Made by a program: the position numbers and the translations under genes. Below the pieces are notes generated by a model. It saw nothing but the letters and a program-made list of their open reading frames with translations. It was not told where the DNA came from and did not search any database. Of a stretch of 64,000 nucleotides of DNA, positions 8,855 through 19,416 are shown piece after piece. Source of the DNA: an uncultured Pelagibacteraceae bacterium (GTDB lineage: Bacteria; Pseudomonadota; Alphaproteobacteria; Pelagibacterales; Pelagibacteraceae). The stretch lies in the NCBI GenBank assembly GCA_902571055.1, contig CACGAM010000002.1, positions 62,001 to 126,000 of the forward strand. Reading direction: 5' to 3'. Within the stretch, counting starts at the first letter, position 1, and every line of letters begins with the position of its first letter.

Positions 8855-11524
8855 ATGAAACCGAGAAATAAAAATTCTTACAACTCTTTAAAATCTATGA
8901 AAGTAGATGGGAGTGATTATAAATATTATTCAATATCAGAGGCAGAAAAAAATGGCTTAGCAGGAGTATCTAAATTACCTAAATCACTCAAAGTTTTATT
9001 AGAGAATTTACTAAGATATGAGGATGATGTTTCTGTAACTAAGTCACAAATACAAGCTATTCATGAATGGTTAAAAAATAAAAAGTCAAAAACTGAGATT
9101 GCATATAGACCTGCTAGAGTTTTGCTTCAGGATTATACAGGTATTCCTGCTGTTGCCGACTTAGCAGCAATGAGAGAAGCTGTAAAAGAAAAGAAGAAAG
9201 ACCCAGGCGCTATAAACCCGCTATCCACAGTAGATCTTGTAATTGATCACTCGGTTCAAGTCGATAAGTTCGCGAATAAAAATTCTTTTGAAAAAAATGT
9301 TGACATAGAGTTCGAGAGAAATGGAGAAAGATATTCCTTTTTAAAATGGGGACAGCAAGCATTTAACAATTTTAGAATAGTCCCTCCTGGAACTGGAATA
9401 TGTCACCAAGTAAATCTTGAATATTTATCAAAAGTTGTTTGGAGTGAAGAGTTTGATGGCACAAAATATTTATTTCCTGATACATTGGTGGGTACTGACA
9501 GTCACACCACAATGGTAAATGGTTTATCGGTCCTAGGTTGGGGAGTAGGAGGTATTGAAGCTGAAGCAGGTATGCTTGGACAACCTATATCAATGTTAAT
9601 ACCTGAAGTAATTGGTTTTAATTTATTTAATAAAATGCCAGAGGGCACAACTGCCACAGACTTAGTTTTAACAGTTGTTAAAATGTTAAGAGACAAAGGT
9701 GTAGTTGGTAAATTTGTAGAATTTTACGGCGATGGATTAAAGAATTTAACACTTGCTGATAGAGCAACGATAGCAAATATGGCACCAGAGTACGGGGCTA
9801 CATGTGGTTTTTTTCCAATTGATGATGAAACTCTAAAGTATCTAAAATTTTCAGGAAGAGATGAAAAAACACTAAAAATTGTAGAGAGCTATGCAAAAGA
9901 GCAAGGTTTATGGTCATCCAATGATATCGAATTTTCTGACACAATTTCGCTTGATATGTCCTCAATTGTTCCAACTATTTCTGGACCTAAGAGACCGCAA
10001 GATAAAGTTCTATTAAGTGAGGCTAGTAAGAATTTTACAAAAGTTTTTAATGAAACTACTAAAAGAAAACAGAAAAAATCTTCAAAAGTTAGAAATACTG
10101 ATTATGAAATTTCTGATGGATCAATATTGATTGCAGCAATAACATCTTGCACAAATACATCTAATCCAAATGTATTAATAGGAGCAGGATTATTAGCAAA
10201 AAAGGCGACAGACTTAGGTTTGAAAACTAAGCCTTGGGTTAAAACATCTTTAGCACCTGGCTCACAAGTTGTTACTGATTATTTGGATAAAGCAGGTTTA
10301 AGTAAATATTTAGATGAATTAGGATTTAATTTAGTGGGATATGGTTGTACAACTTGCATTGGTAATTCAGGTCCACTTTCCAATGAAATAGTAGATGCGA
10401 TTGAAAAAGATGATCTCTACACAGTATCAGTATTGTCAGGAAACAGAAATTTTGAGGGAAGAATATCACCTCACATTAAAGCTAACTTTTTAGCCTCACC
10501 TCCTTTAGTTGTTGCGTATGCAATTGCCGGCCATATGGAGGTGGATATTTACAAAGATGCAATCGGCAAAGGTGAAAATGGCCGAGAAATATTTCTAAAA
10601 GATATTTGGCCTAGTAATAAGGAAATAGAGGAAATTTTACAAAGTTCTTTGAGTGCAGACATGTTTGTAAATAGATATTCTAATGTTTTAGAGGGACCAT
10701 CTCAGTGGCAAAAAATTAAGACAGAACCCTCAAGTATTTATAAGTGGGATGAAAGCTCAACATATGTTAAAAAACCACCTTTTTTTGACAACTTACCTGA
10801 TAAACCAGAGGGGTTTAAATCAATTAAAGATGCTAGACCACTTCTAATCCTAGGTGACATGGTCACAACAGATCATATTTCGCCCGCAGGATCCATACAA
10901 AAAGAAAGTCCAACCGGAGAATATTTTATGAAGAACCAAATATTACCAAAAGATTATAATTCTTATGGATCAAGAAGAGGAAACCATGAAGTTATGATGA
11001 GAGGAACGTTTGCAAATATTCGAATTAGAAATGAGATGGCTCCTGGTACAGAGGGAGGATTTACAAAACTTTATCCAGAAAACAAAGTCATGCCAGTTTA
11101 TGATGCGGTGGTAGAATATAAAAAAAGAGGTACAGATTTAGTTGTAATAGGAGGCAAAGAATATGGGACTGGTTCTTCAAGAGATTGGGCAGCAAAAGGC
11201 ACTAAATTATTAGGAATTAAAGTTGTTATAGCAGAAAGTTTTGAAAGGATACATAGATCTAATCTTATAGGTATGGGAATTTTGCCATTACAATTTACTG
11301 ATGGATTTAATAGAAATAAATTAAATTTAATAGGTTCTGAGTTGATAACTATTTTGGACTTCGAAAAGGGAGTTAATCCAACAGATAAAGTTAAGGTAGA
11401 ATTTAAGTATGCTACCGGAGATACGAAAATTATAGAAACAATTTGCAGAATAGATACAAAGAACGAGCTTGAATATTACAAAAATGGAGGAATACTCCAA
11501 TATGTTCTTAGAAACATGATATGA
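8855..11524 (+). CDS. acnA: Aconitate hydratase A
   Basis: Full-length aconitase; TSCTNTSNPNVLIGAGLLAKKA, YGCTTCIGNSGPL, KEYGTGSSRDWAAKG; start trimmed to MKPRNKNS. Confidence 0.95.
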   Translation: MKPRNKNSYNSLKSMKVDGSDYKYYSISEAEKNGLAGVSKLPKSLKVLLENLLRYEDDVSVTKSQIQAIHEWLKNKKSKTEIAYRPARVLLQDYTGIPAVADLAAMREAVKEKKKDPGAINPLSTVDLVIDHSVQVDKFANKNSFEKNVDIEFERNGERYSFLKWGQQAFNNFRIVPPGTGICHQVNLEYLSKVVWSEEFDGTKYLFPDTLVGTDSHTTMVNGLSVLGWGVGGIEAEAGMLGQPISMLIPEVIGFNLFNKMPEGTTATDLVLTVVKMLRDKGVVGKFVEFYGDGLKNLTLADRATIANMAPEYGATCGFFPIDDETLKYLKFSGRDEKTLKIVESYAKEQGLWSSNDIEFSDTISLDMSSIVPTISGPKRPQDKVLLSEASKNFTKVFNETTKRKQKKSSKVRNTDYEISDGSILIAAITSCTNTSNPNVLIGAGLLAKKATDLGLKTKPWVKTSLAPGSQVVTDYLDKAGLSKYLDELGFNLVGYGCTTCIGNSGPLSNEIVDAIEKDDLYTVSVLSGNRNFEGRISPHIKANFLASPPLVVAYAIAGHMEVDIYKDAIGKGENGREIFLKDIWPSNKEIEEILQSSLSADMFVNRYSNVLEGPSQWQKIKTEPSSIYKWDESSTYVKKPPFFDNLPDKPEGFKSIKDARPLLILGDMVTTDHISPAGSIQKESPTGEYFMKNQILPKDYNSYGSRRGNHEVMMRGTFANIRIRNEMAPGTEGGFTKLYPENKVMPVYDAVVEYKKRGTDLVVIGGKEYGTGSSRDWAAKGTKLLGIKVVIAESFERIHRSNLIGMGILPLQFTDGFNRNKLNLIGSELITILDFEKGVNPTDKVKVEFKYATGDTKIIETICRIDTKNELEYYKNGGILQYVLRNMI

Positions 11525-12168
11525 ATGATCAAGAATTTGAAATTATAAACAGAGAGACAAAAAAACAAAAAACTATTGATTTTGTAAAGAAAAATAAAAA
11601 TATCTTTTTAGTTTTAATTTTAACGATTATTTTTTGCGTAATAGGTTTCTTTTCTTACGAAATGTACTTAAATAATAAACGTTCAAATTTAGCAAATAAA
11701 TTTAATAATTCTGTAAATTCACATAAAATAGGTAATAATGAAAATATTAAAAACAATATGGTTGAAATCATTAATTCAAATGACAAAACATATTCGCCAT
11801 TGGCTTTATATTACTTGTTAGATAATAATTTAATTTCATCAATAGATGAGATAAACAAATATTTTGATATAATCATATATGAATTAAGCTTAGATCAAAA
11901 TCTAGTAGATCTAAATATATATAAAAAAACTCTTTATAATGCTGATAGTTTAACTGAAAACGAGCTATTAAATATGGTAGAGCCTATTTTAAAAAAAGAA
12001 AACATATGGCAGTCCCATGCTATGTACTTATTAGCTGAATACTATTATTCAAAAGGGGACAAGGAAAAGTCATTAACTTATTATAAATCAATAGTTTCAA
12101 AAACTAATAGCAATTCTGAGATAAAGCTTGAAGCAAGAAAAAGAATTCAAAGAGACTTTAGTGAATAA
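11521..12168 (+). CDS. Membrane-anchored TPR-like protein (YfgM-like)
   Basis: Single N-terminal TM plus helical repeats; located immediately upstream of a BamB-like lipoprotein. Confidence 0.6.
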   Translation: MNDQEFEIINRETKKQKTIDFVKKNKNIFLVLILTIIFCVIGFFSYEMYLNNKRSNLANKFNNSVNSHKIGNNENIKNNMVEIINSNDKTYSPLALYYLLDNNLISSIDEINKYFDIIIYELSLDQNLVDLNIYKKTLYNADSLTENELLNMVEPILKKENIWQSHAMYLLAEYYYSKGDKEKSLTYYKSIVSKTNSNSEIKLEARKRIQRDFSE

Positions 12169-13459
12169 AAATTTTTATTTAGTTATTTTTTTTATATTTT
12201 TAATCGGTTGCTCAATAGATAATAAAAGTGGGATATGGTCTAAAGATAAAAAAATAAAGTCAGCCAATCAATATAAAGACATAATTTTCGAGGATAATAA
12301 AGAAGTATCACAAGAAATTAATAAAAACATTAAAATTTATCTTAAAGATAAATATACTCTAAATAATAAAAAAAATTATTATAACAATAATACAGGTATT
12401 AAAAATTATGATGGAAATTTAAAACAGATTAAAAAAATTAAATTTTCAAAAATTAAAAACTTTTCTAAATTCAAACCAGATATATTATATTCACATAATA
12501 GTAATATTTATTTTTTTAATAGCAAAGGTACTATTATTAAACTTTCAAAAAATTTGGAGGTAATTTGGGAGAAAAATATTTACTCTAAAAAAGAAAAAAA
12601 ATTAAATCCAATACTAAATCTAGCAATTGAGAAGAATACTCTCATTTTAACGGACAATTTATCAAATTATTATGCTTTGGATATTCTTGATGGAGAATTA
12701 TTATGGAGAAAAACAAATTCAGCGGCTTTTAATTCAGAAATTAAGATAGCAAAAAATAAAATTTTCACAGTTGATTATGACAACATATTAAAATGTTTTT
12801 CTCTAGAGAATGGTAATTTACTTTGGGAATATCAAACTGAAAATACTTTAATAAAATCAACAAAGAAAACATCCTTAGTGCTTGAAGAAAACAAAGTTAT
12901 TTTTTTAAATCATACAGGTGATTTGAATACTCTCGATCAAAATGGAAATCTTATATGGCAAACGCCCACATCTAAATCTATTATTTATGAGGATAGCTTT
13001 ACGAATATGTACTCTGATATTGTTTTAGATAATAATACTATTTATTTTTCAAATAATAAAAATGAATTTTTTGCTATAAGCTTAGATACTGGAACAGTGA
13101 AATGGAGAAAGAAAATAAATTCTAGTATTAGGCCGACTATTACAAAAGATTTAATTATTACAATCGCTGATAATGGTTTTTTAATAATTCTGGATAAAAA
13201 AAATGGCAAATTAGTAAGATCAACTAATATAAAAAAAAAATTTAAAAAAAAAAAATGGGATAGTTTAGTAAATAATGGTTTTTTAGTTGGGAAAAATAAA
13301 ATTTACTTAAGTACAAATGGAAAACTAAATATTATTGACTTATCAGATGGACTATCAAAAAAAATTGTTGATTTAGACAAAAAGTTTATTGCTAGACCAC
13401 ATATTTATGAAAAATCTATGTATATCCTTAGCAGTAATCAAATAATAAAATATAATTAA
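12161..13459 (+). CDS. bamB: PQQ-like beta-propeller lipoprotein, BamB-like outer membrane assembly factor
   Basis: Lipobox FLIGCS; propeller repeats (ALDILDGELLWRKT, SLENGNLLWEYQT, SLDTGTVKWRKK); probable GTG start at 12161. Confidence 0.7.
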   Translation: MNKNFYLVIFFIFLIGCSIDNKSGIWSKDKKIKSANQYKDIIFEDNKEVSQEINKNIKIYLKDKYTLNNKKNYYNNNTGIKNYDGNLKQIKKIKFSKIKNFSKFKPDILYSHNSNIYFFNSKGTIIKLSKNLEVIWEKNIYSKKEKKLNPILNLAIEKNTLILTDNLSNYYALDILDGELLWRKTNSAAFNSEIKIAKNKIFTVDYDNILKCFSLENGNLLWEYQTENTLIKSTKKTSLVLEENKVIFLNHTGDLNTLDQNGNLIWQTPTSKSIIYEDSFTNMYSDIVLDNNTIYFSNNKNEFFAISLDTGTVKWRKKINSSIRPTITKDLIITIADNGFLIILDKKNGKLVRSTNIKKKFKKKKWDSLVNNGFLVGKNKIYLSTNGKLNIIDLSDGLSKKIVDLDKKFIARPHIYEKSMYILSSNQIIKYN

Positions 13460-13888
13460 ATGATACTAAAATTTTTAGAAAGCATTGGACGTAAAAAAGT
13501 TGTTTTAGATAGGGGACCATCACATCCAAAATTTCATGAAGCAAAACCATGGATGAATAGATATTATTTGATCTTTAGGCATAGGCCTAAATGGTTCCCA
13601 TTTAATATTTTATTGCATGAAATGTTAGATGACGATCATGGAGAAGGGGTCCATAATCATTTATTCCCTTTCATTACTATAATTTTGAGAGATGGATATT
13701 GGGAAACCCTTAAAACAGGAAGATATTGGAGAAAACCGGGTTATATTGGCTTTAGGTCTGCTAATACATTCCATAGAGTTGATTTAAAACCTGGCACTAA
13801 ACCTTTAACAATTTTTATCTCTGGACCTTATGGTTTACGAAAAGGAAAAAGATCAGAATACGGTATTGATTTTAATAATAAAAAATGA
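13460..13888 (+). CDS. Cupin-like small protein of unknown function
   Basis: HGEGVHNHLFPFITIILRDGYWE...RSANTFHRVDLKPGTKPLTIFISGP, cupin-like beta/His pattern. Confidence 0.55.
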   Translation: MILKFLESIGRKKVVLDRGPSHPKFHEAKPWMNRYYLIFRHRPKWFPFNILLHEMLDDDHGEGVHNHLFPFITIILRDGYWETLKTGRYWRKPGYIGFRSANTFHRVDLKPGTKPLTIFISGPYGLRKGKRSEYGIDFNNKK

Positions 13889-14304
13889 GGCAAGAGTTCT
13901 TTACTTTAGAATTATTCACAAATGGACAAAAACTTTATGAGTTTACAGAAAATACATTGCATTGGATTAATGATTTAAATTTGAACAATGGTTTGTTAAA
14001 TTTATCGATACAACATACTAGTGCATCCTTAATCGTTCAAGAAAATGCTGACCCAGATGTTAGAATAGACCTAAAAAATTATTTTAATAAATTAGTGCCA
14101 ATGGATGAAAATTTATATATCCATAAATCTGAGGGAAAAGATGACATGCCAGCTCATATAAAATCTGCATTAACAAATAATCAGATATCATTGAGTATTA
14201 AAGATAAAAAACTTTTACTTGGAACCTGGCAAGGTCTGTATTTATTTGAACACAGAACTAGTAAACATAAAAGAAAAATAATACATCATTATTTTGGGGA
14301 TTAA
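13885..14304 (+). CDS. YjbQ/UPF0047 family protein
   Basis: LNLSIQHTSASLIVQENADPDVRIDL ... GTWQGLYLFEHR. Confidence 0.9.
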   Translation: MRQEFFTLELFTNGQKLYEFTENTLHWINDLNLNNGLLNLSIQHTSASLIVQENADPDVRIDLKNYFNKLVPMDENLYIHKSEGKDDMPAHIKSALTNNQISLSIKDKKLLLGTWQGLYLFEHRTSKHKRKIIHHYFGD

Positions 14305-15713
14305 TTTTTTTTCAAAGATTTAAATGCATCTAAGGCTTTTTTTCTAGCCTCTTCATGAATAACAATTGGCTCAGGGTAATCTTTACCTATAACCGTATCA
14401 ATTGATTTTTGATATTTTAAATCTAACTCCCAGGGTTTATGAATATATTTTGATGGATATTTATTTAGTTCTGGAACCCATTTCTTTACATAATCACCAT
14501 TTTTATCAAATTTTTCACCCTGAAGTATTGGATTAAATATACGAAAATATGGAGCAGCATCTGCACCACAACCAGCAACCCATTGCCACTGGGCTACATT
14601 ATTGGCTTCGTTGAAATCTAATAAACAATTTCTAAAGTGCCTTTCTCCCTCTTGCCAATTTATTCTTAGATGTTTGACCAAAAAAGAGCCCACAACCATT
14701 CTAATTCTGTTATGCATCCAACCTGTTTCATACATTTGTCTCATACCTGCGTCTACAATTGGATATCCCGTCAAACCTTTTTTCCAAGCTTCTAAATTCT
14801 TTTTATTTTTTTCCCATGGAAATCTGTCAAATTCTCTTCTTAAATTTCCTTTAAGCATTTGAGGAAAATAATTTATAAGACTATGAGAAAATTCTCTCCA
14901 ACCTAGCTCGTTAAGGTATTTTCTTACTCCAATATTTTTATTAACTTTTGAACATTTTTGCCAGATCGTATTAACATTTATTTGCCCATTTCTAATGTAA
15001 GGAGATAATTTAGACGAACCATTTAAAGAAGGAAAATTTCTATCATTACCGTATTTTGAAATTCTGTCCTTTAAAAAATTTTTTAATTGAACATGGGACT
15101 CCTCCTCTGAGACATTCCAATAATTATCAAATTTTTTGTACCAATTTTTATTTGGTAAAATATTGACAAAAGTATTTTTTGAATTGAATATATTTTTTTT
15201 AGACTTAGCTTTTTGAATTTTTGAACTATCAGATGGAACTTTGTCTAAATAAATTTGTTCTGCATGTCTCCAAAAAGGACTAAATACTTTAAATGGTGTA
15301 CCATCTTTTTTAGTGATTGATTGATATTCATTTAAAACATTACCTTTGAATAACTTATAATGAATTTTATTGTTATTAAGCATTTCAATTATTTTTCTAT
15401 CTAAATTTAATTGTTGTGGTTCGTAAACTTTGTTCCAATATAAATTTATATTTTTACCTTTTAATTTTGAAAAAAAATCAACTTCTTTAGATATAATTAT
15501 TTCTAAATTGATATTGTAAATATTTAAGTTTTTACCAAAGCTTTCTAAAGATTTACTAATCCACCATTTTTGAGCTTCTCTTTTATTGTCAAAAAATTCT
15601 TTATTAAATATATAAATTGCAGATACAGTGTCATGATTTTTACTTGCGTGTATTAATGCAGAATTGTTTTCTAATCTGAAGTCATCCTTGATCCAAACTA
15701 TTCCTACAGTCAT
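14301..15713 (-). CDS. phrB: Deoxyribodipyrimidine photolyase
   Basis: GWREFSHSLI, WKKGLTGYPIVDAGMRQMYETGWMHNRIRM. Confidence 0.93.
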   Translation of the reverse strand: MTVGIVWIKDDFRLENNSALIHASKNHDTVSAIYIFNKEFFDNKREAQKWWISKSLESFGKNLNIYNINLEIIISKEVDFFSKLKGKNINLYWNKVYEPQQLNLDRKIIEMLNNNKIHYKLFKGNVLNEYQSITKKDGTPFKVFSPFWRHAEQIYLDKVPSDSSKIQKAKSKKNIFNSKNTFVNILPNKNWYKKFDNYWNVSEEESHVQLKNFLKDRISKYGNDRNFPSLNGSSKLSPYIRNGQINVNTIWQKCSKVNKNIGVRKYLNELGWREFSHSLINYFPQMLKGNLRREFDRFPWEKNKKNLEAWKKGLTGYPIVDAGMRQMYETGWMHNRIRMVVGSFLVKHLRINWQEGERHFRNCLLDFNEANNVAQWQWVAGCGADAAPYFRIFNPILQGEKFDKNGDYVKKWVPELNKYPSKYIHKPWELDLKYQKSIDTVIGKDYPEPIVIHEEARKKALDAFKSLKKN

Positions 15714-16855
15714 ATTTTTAACCTTTTTTTACCTTTAGAATATAATTTATTGTACAAATTATTATCTACATTACCCTCACAACCAATTAGTAAAACATTA
15801 GAACTTTTATCAAGACCAATTTTTTTCCTAATATTTTTTTGATTGCAAACTGATATTAAGCTTATTACACTTGGAGCCGAACATTCACCTGCAATTATTT
15901 TCTTATCACTAAAAAATTTTTTTGCAAGTAGAGTTACCGCCTCGGGTATTTTATTATCACTAATTGTTAAACAATAATTAGTAGCATCTTTTAAAATTTT
16001 CCATGGAATAAGAGACATTTCATTACATGACATTCCTCCCATAATACTTTCTTTTTTAATTTTAATTTTTGTCATTTTACCGTTTTGTATACTTTTTAAC
16101 ACACAGTCTGCATTATCAGGCTCAATAATAATTATCTTTGGTATTCTTTTAAAATATCTTGCAACACCAGCTACTACGCCTGCAGCCATTCCTCCTACAC
16201 CTGCTTGAAGAAATATGTGCGTAATATATTTATTTGTTTGCACCGATGTTTCTTTTATCATTAACGAGTAACCAGCCATGGTCAACTGAGGAATATATTT
16301 ATAATTTTTTGTTGATACATCTTGAATAATTTTCCAATTATTTTTGATAGATTGCTTTTTACATTCCTTTAAAGAATTTTCATAATTTCCTTTTACCAAA
16401 TGAACATTAGCACCTAGTTTTCTAATTGAGTTAGCTCTATTTTTACTAACGTTTTGACTAACAAATATATTACATTTTAATCCAAGCCTTTTTGCTCCCC
16501 ATGCAACAGACCTTCCATGATTTCCGGCTGTAGCTGAAGATACAATAATTTTTTTGTTATTTTTTGAAATAACTTTTACTGCATAAGCACCGCCTAAAGC
16601 TTTAAAAGATTTTAACCCAAACCTTTTAGACTCGTCTTTATAGAAAACATTTTCCAAATTTAATTCATTTGAGAGTTTATTTAATTTTATTAGAGGAGAC
16701 TTAGAGTATCTATTCCATTTTGATATTGAATAATAGGCTTTATCAATAATAGATTTTGGCAAATGTCTGAGTATTTTTTTTCTACTAAAAAAATACTGTT
16801 TATTAGTTAAAAATTTAGATATTTTCCAATTTTTTAAACTACTTCGTAATTTCAT
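15710..16855 (-). CDS. PLP-dependent lyase, diaminopropionate ammonia-lyase-like
   Basis: KDESKRFGLKSFKALGGAYAV (PLP Lys region), SATAGNHGRSVAWGAKRLG. Confidence 0.7.
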   Translation of the reverse strand: MKLRSSLKNWKISKFLTNKQYFFSRKKILRHLPKSIIDKAYYSISKWNRYSKSPLIKLNKLSNELNLENVFYKDESKRFGLKSFKALGGAYAVKVISKNNKKIIVSSATAGNHGRSVAWGAKRLGLKCNIFVSQNVSKNRANSIRKLGANVHLVKGNYENSLKECKKQSIKNNWKIIQDVSTKNYKYIPQLTMAGYSLMIKETSVQTNKYITHIFLQAGVGGMAAGVVAGVARYFKRIPKIIIIEPDNADCVLKSIQNGKMTKIKIKKESIMGGMSCNEMSLIPWKILKDATNYCLTISDNKIPEAVTLLAKKFFSDKKIIAGECSAPSVISLISVCNQKNIRKKIGLDKSSNVLLIGCEGNVDNNLYNKLYSKGKKRLKI

Positions 16856-16910
16856 AAATTAATTATTTATATCCAATTATTATTTTAACAATATACTATA
16901 ATTTATTTTC

Positions 16911-18389
16911 ATGAAAAATTTTATTCTTTCTATTGATCAGGGTACTACATCAACAAGGTCAATACTTTTCGATTTAAAAGGCAAACCAGTATTTGTGTCG
17001 CAAAAAGAATTTAAACAGTATTACCCTAAAGATGGATGGGTTGAACACAATCCTGAGGAAATATGGGTTACTACAAAAAAAGTAATAAAAGAAATTATAA
17101 ATAAAAATAAAAAAATAAAAGGAAATATTTTAACGATAGGGATAACAAATCAAAGAGAGACAACTTTGCTTTGGGATAGCAAAACTGGGAAATGTATTTA
17201 TAACGCAATCGTTTGGCAAGATAGGAGAACTACAAATTTGTGTAATAAACTAAAAAAAAAAGGATTAGAAAATTTAATAAAATCAAGAACAGGTTTACTA
17301 TTAGATCCATATTTCTCAGCTACAAAAATTAAATGGATAATTGAAAATATTCCGTTAGCAAAAGAACTATTAAAAAAAGATAGGTTGTTGTTTGGAACAA
17401 TAGATACGTATTTAATTTGGAAATTAACAAAAGGAAAAATTCATGCTACCGACTCGACAAATGCTTCAAGAACTATGCTTTTTAATATAAAGAAAAATTG
17501 TTGGGACAAAAAAATTTTAAAATTATTAAAAATTCCTGAAAGTATTTTGCCAAATGTAAAAAACTCCGCCGATAACTTTGGGTTTACTAATATATCTATT
17601 ACTAAAAAACCTTACCCAATTAATGGAGTTATCGGTGATCAGCAAGCAGCCGCAGTTGGTCAAAGCTGTTTCCAAAAAGGATCTACAAAGATTACTTTTG
17701 GTACTGGAGCTTTTATTATAATGAATACAGGAAATAAAAAAATAAATTCAAAAAACAAATTATTATCAACTATTTGTTACAGAATTAATAACAGAACAAC
17801 CTTTGCCCTTGAAGGATCAATTTTTATAGCAGGTGCAAGTGTCCAATGGCTTAGAGATAAACTAAAAATTATTAAAAGTGCAAAAATAACCGAAAAAATC
17901 TCAAAAAAACAAATAAATAATAATAACGTCTATCTCGTACCAGCTTTTACAGGTTTAGGAGCGCCTTACTGGAAACCAAATGTTAGAGGAATTTTGACTG
18001 GACTAACTAGAGATACTGGAAGAAATGAAATTATAAGAGCAACTTTAGAATCAGTTGCATATCAAACTTCGGATTTATTAAATGCTATGAAAAAGGATGG
18101 TCTAAAACCTTCCGTCATTAAAGTAGATGGTGGCATGGCGAATAATTATTGGTTCATTCAGTTTTTGACTGATATCTTGAACATTAAAGCATTAAAACCC
18201 AAAGTCTATGAAACAACTTCTTTAGGCGCGGCAGTCATGGCCGGCTATTATATCGGTGTATATAAATCTTTATCAGATATAGCAAGAAATTGGAGATTTG
18301 ATAAAAAATTTGTTCCAAAAATAGTGCATAAAAATAGATTAAAACTATTGAATGGATGGCATCAAGCAATTAGAAAAACCTTAAGGTGA
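16911..18389 (+). CDS. glpK: Glycerol kinase
   Basis: SIDQGTTSTRSILFD, GITNQRETTLLWD, VDGGMANNYWFIQF. Confidence 0.93.
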   Translation: MKNFILSIDQGTTSTRSILFDLKGKPVFVSQKEFKQYYPKDGWVEHNPEEIWVTTKKVIKEIINKNKKIKGNILTIGITNQRETTLLWDSKTGKCIYNAIVWQDRRTTNLCNKLKKKGLENLIKSRTGLLLDPYFSATKIKWIIENIPLAKELLKKDRLLFGTIDTYLIWKLTKGKIHATDSTNASRTMLFNIKKNCWDKKILKLLKIPESILPNVKNSADNFGFTNISITKKPYPINGVIGDQQAAAVGQSCFQKGSTKITFGTGAFIIMNTGNKKINSKNKLLSTICYRINNRTTFALEGSIFIAGASVQWLRDKLKIIKSAKITEKISKKQINNNNVYLVPAFTGLGAPYWKPNVRGILTGLTRDTGRNEIIRATLESVAYQTSDLLNAMKKDGLKPSVIKVDGGMANNYWFIQFLTDILNIKALKPKVYETTSLGAAVMAGYYIGVYKSLSDIARNWRFDKKFVPKIVHKNRLKLLNGWHQAIRKTLR

Positions 18390-18390
18390 T

Positions 18391-19416
18391 ATGAAAAAAA
18401 TTTTAATAATTGGTGCTGGAGCAATGGGATCTGCATTCTCATTACCTTGTATAGAAAATAATAATAATGTTTCTATAGTAGGTACCCACCTTGAAAAAAA
18501 GTTTATAAAAAATTTAAAAAAGAATTATTATCATAAAACTTTAAAATCCTATTTACCTCGAAAAGTAAAAATTCTAGATTATCAAAATTTAATAGATCAA
18601 TTAAGCAATAGACCAGACTATGTAGTAATTGCAGTTAGTTCTAAAGGCATCGATTGGGTGTGTAAGGAATTAATTAAAAATTATGATAAAAAACTTTCAC
18701 TAATATTATTGACCAAAGGCCTGGTAAATTACAATAACAAAATGGTTACAATATCAGAGAAAATTAATAAATTATTTCAAAAAAATGGTTTACCAAAACA
18801 GGATATAACTTCTATCAAAGGACCTTGTCTTGCGGCAGGTCTGATAAACAAAATAAGAACCAGTACTGTAATTGCAAATAGAAATATTATTAGCGCAAAA
18901 AAAGTAGAAAGAGTAATTACTACAAAATATTATAAAGCCGAAACATCTAAAGATATCATAGGAATTGAGGTTTTAAGTGCTATAAAGAATTTATATGCCA
19001 TGCTGATAGGTGCATCATTAGGCTTGAGTGGTCCAAACATACAAAGAAACATTAGAAATAAATATTATCATAATACCTCATCCTCATTATTCAGAGAATC
19101 TTTGTTAGAGATGAAAAATTTTACTGTTAAAATGAATGGACTTCAAGAGACCACCTATGGACTTGCAGGTCTAGGAGATTTGTATGTTAGTGTAGCTGGA
19201 GGAAGAAATAGTAAAATGGGATATTATCTTGGTTTGGGTAAAAAATATCAAAATATTAAAAGAAAAGAGATGAAAAGTATAACCACAGAGGGATGTGAGC
19301 TAGCACTAGAGATTGGACCTATAATTAAAAAAAAATTTAAAAGAATACAATTTCCAATCCTTTTTGCATTAATCGATGCAATTTGTAAAAATCAAAAATT
19401 AAAAATTAAATGGTAA
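18391..19416 (+). CDS. gpsA: Divergent NAD(P)-dependent glycerol-3-phosphate dehydrogenase
   Basis: GAGAMGSAFS Rossmann motif, EVLSAIKNLYAMLIG, TYGLAGLGDLYVS. Confidence 0.75.
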   Translation: MKKILIIGAGAMGSAFSLPCIENNNNVSIVGTHLEKKFIKNLKKNYYHKTLKSYLPRKVKILDYQNLIDQLSNRPDYVVIAVSSKGIDWVCKELIKNYDKKLSLILLTKGLVNYNNKMVTISEKINKLFQKNGLPKQDITSIKGPCLAAGLINKIRTSTVIANRNIISAKKVERVITTKYYKAETSKDIIGIEVLSAIKNLYAMLIGASLGLSGPNIQRNIRNKYYHNTSSSLFRESLLEMKNFTVKMNGLQETTYGLAGLGDLYVSVAGGRNSKMGYYLGLGKKYQNIKRKEMKSITTEGCELALEIGPIIKKKFKRIQFPILFALIDAICKNQKLKIKW

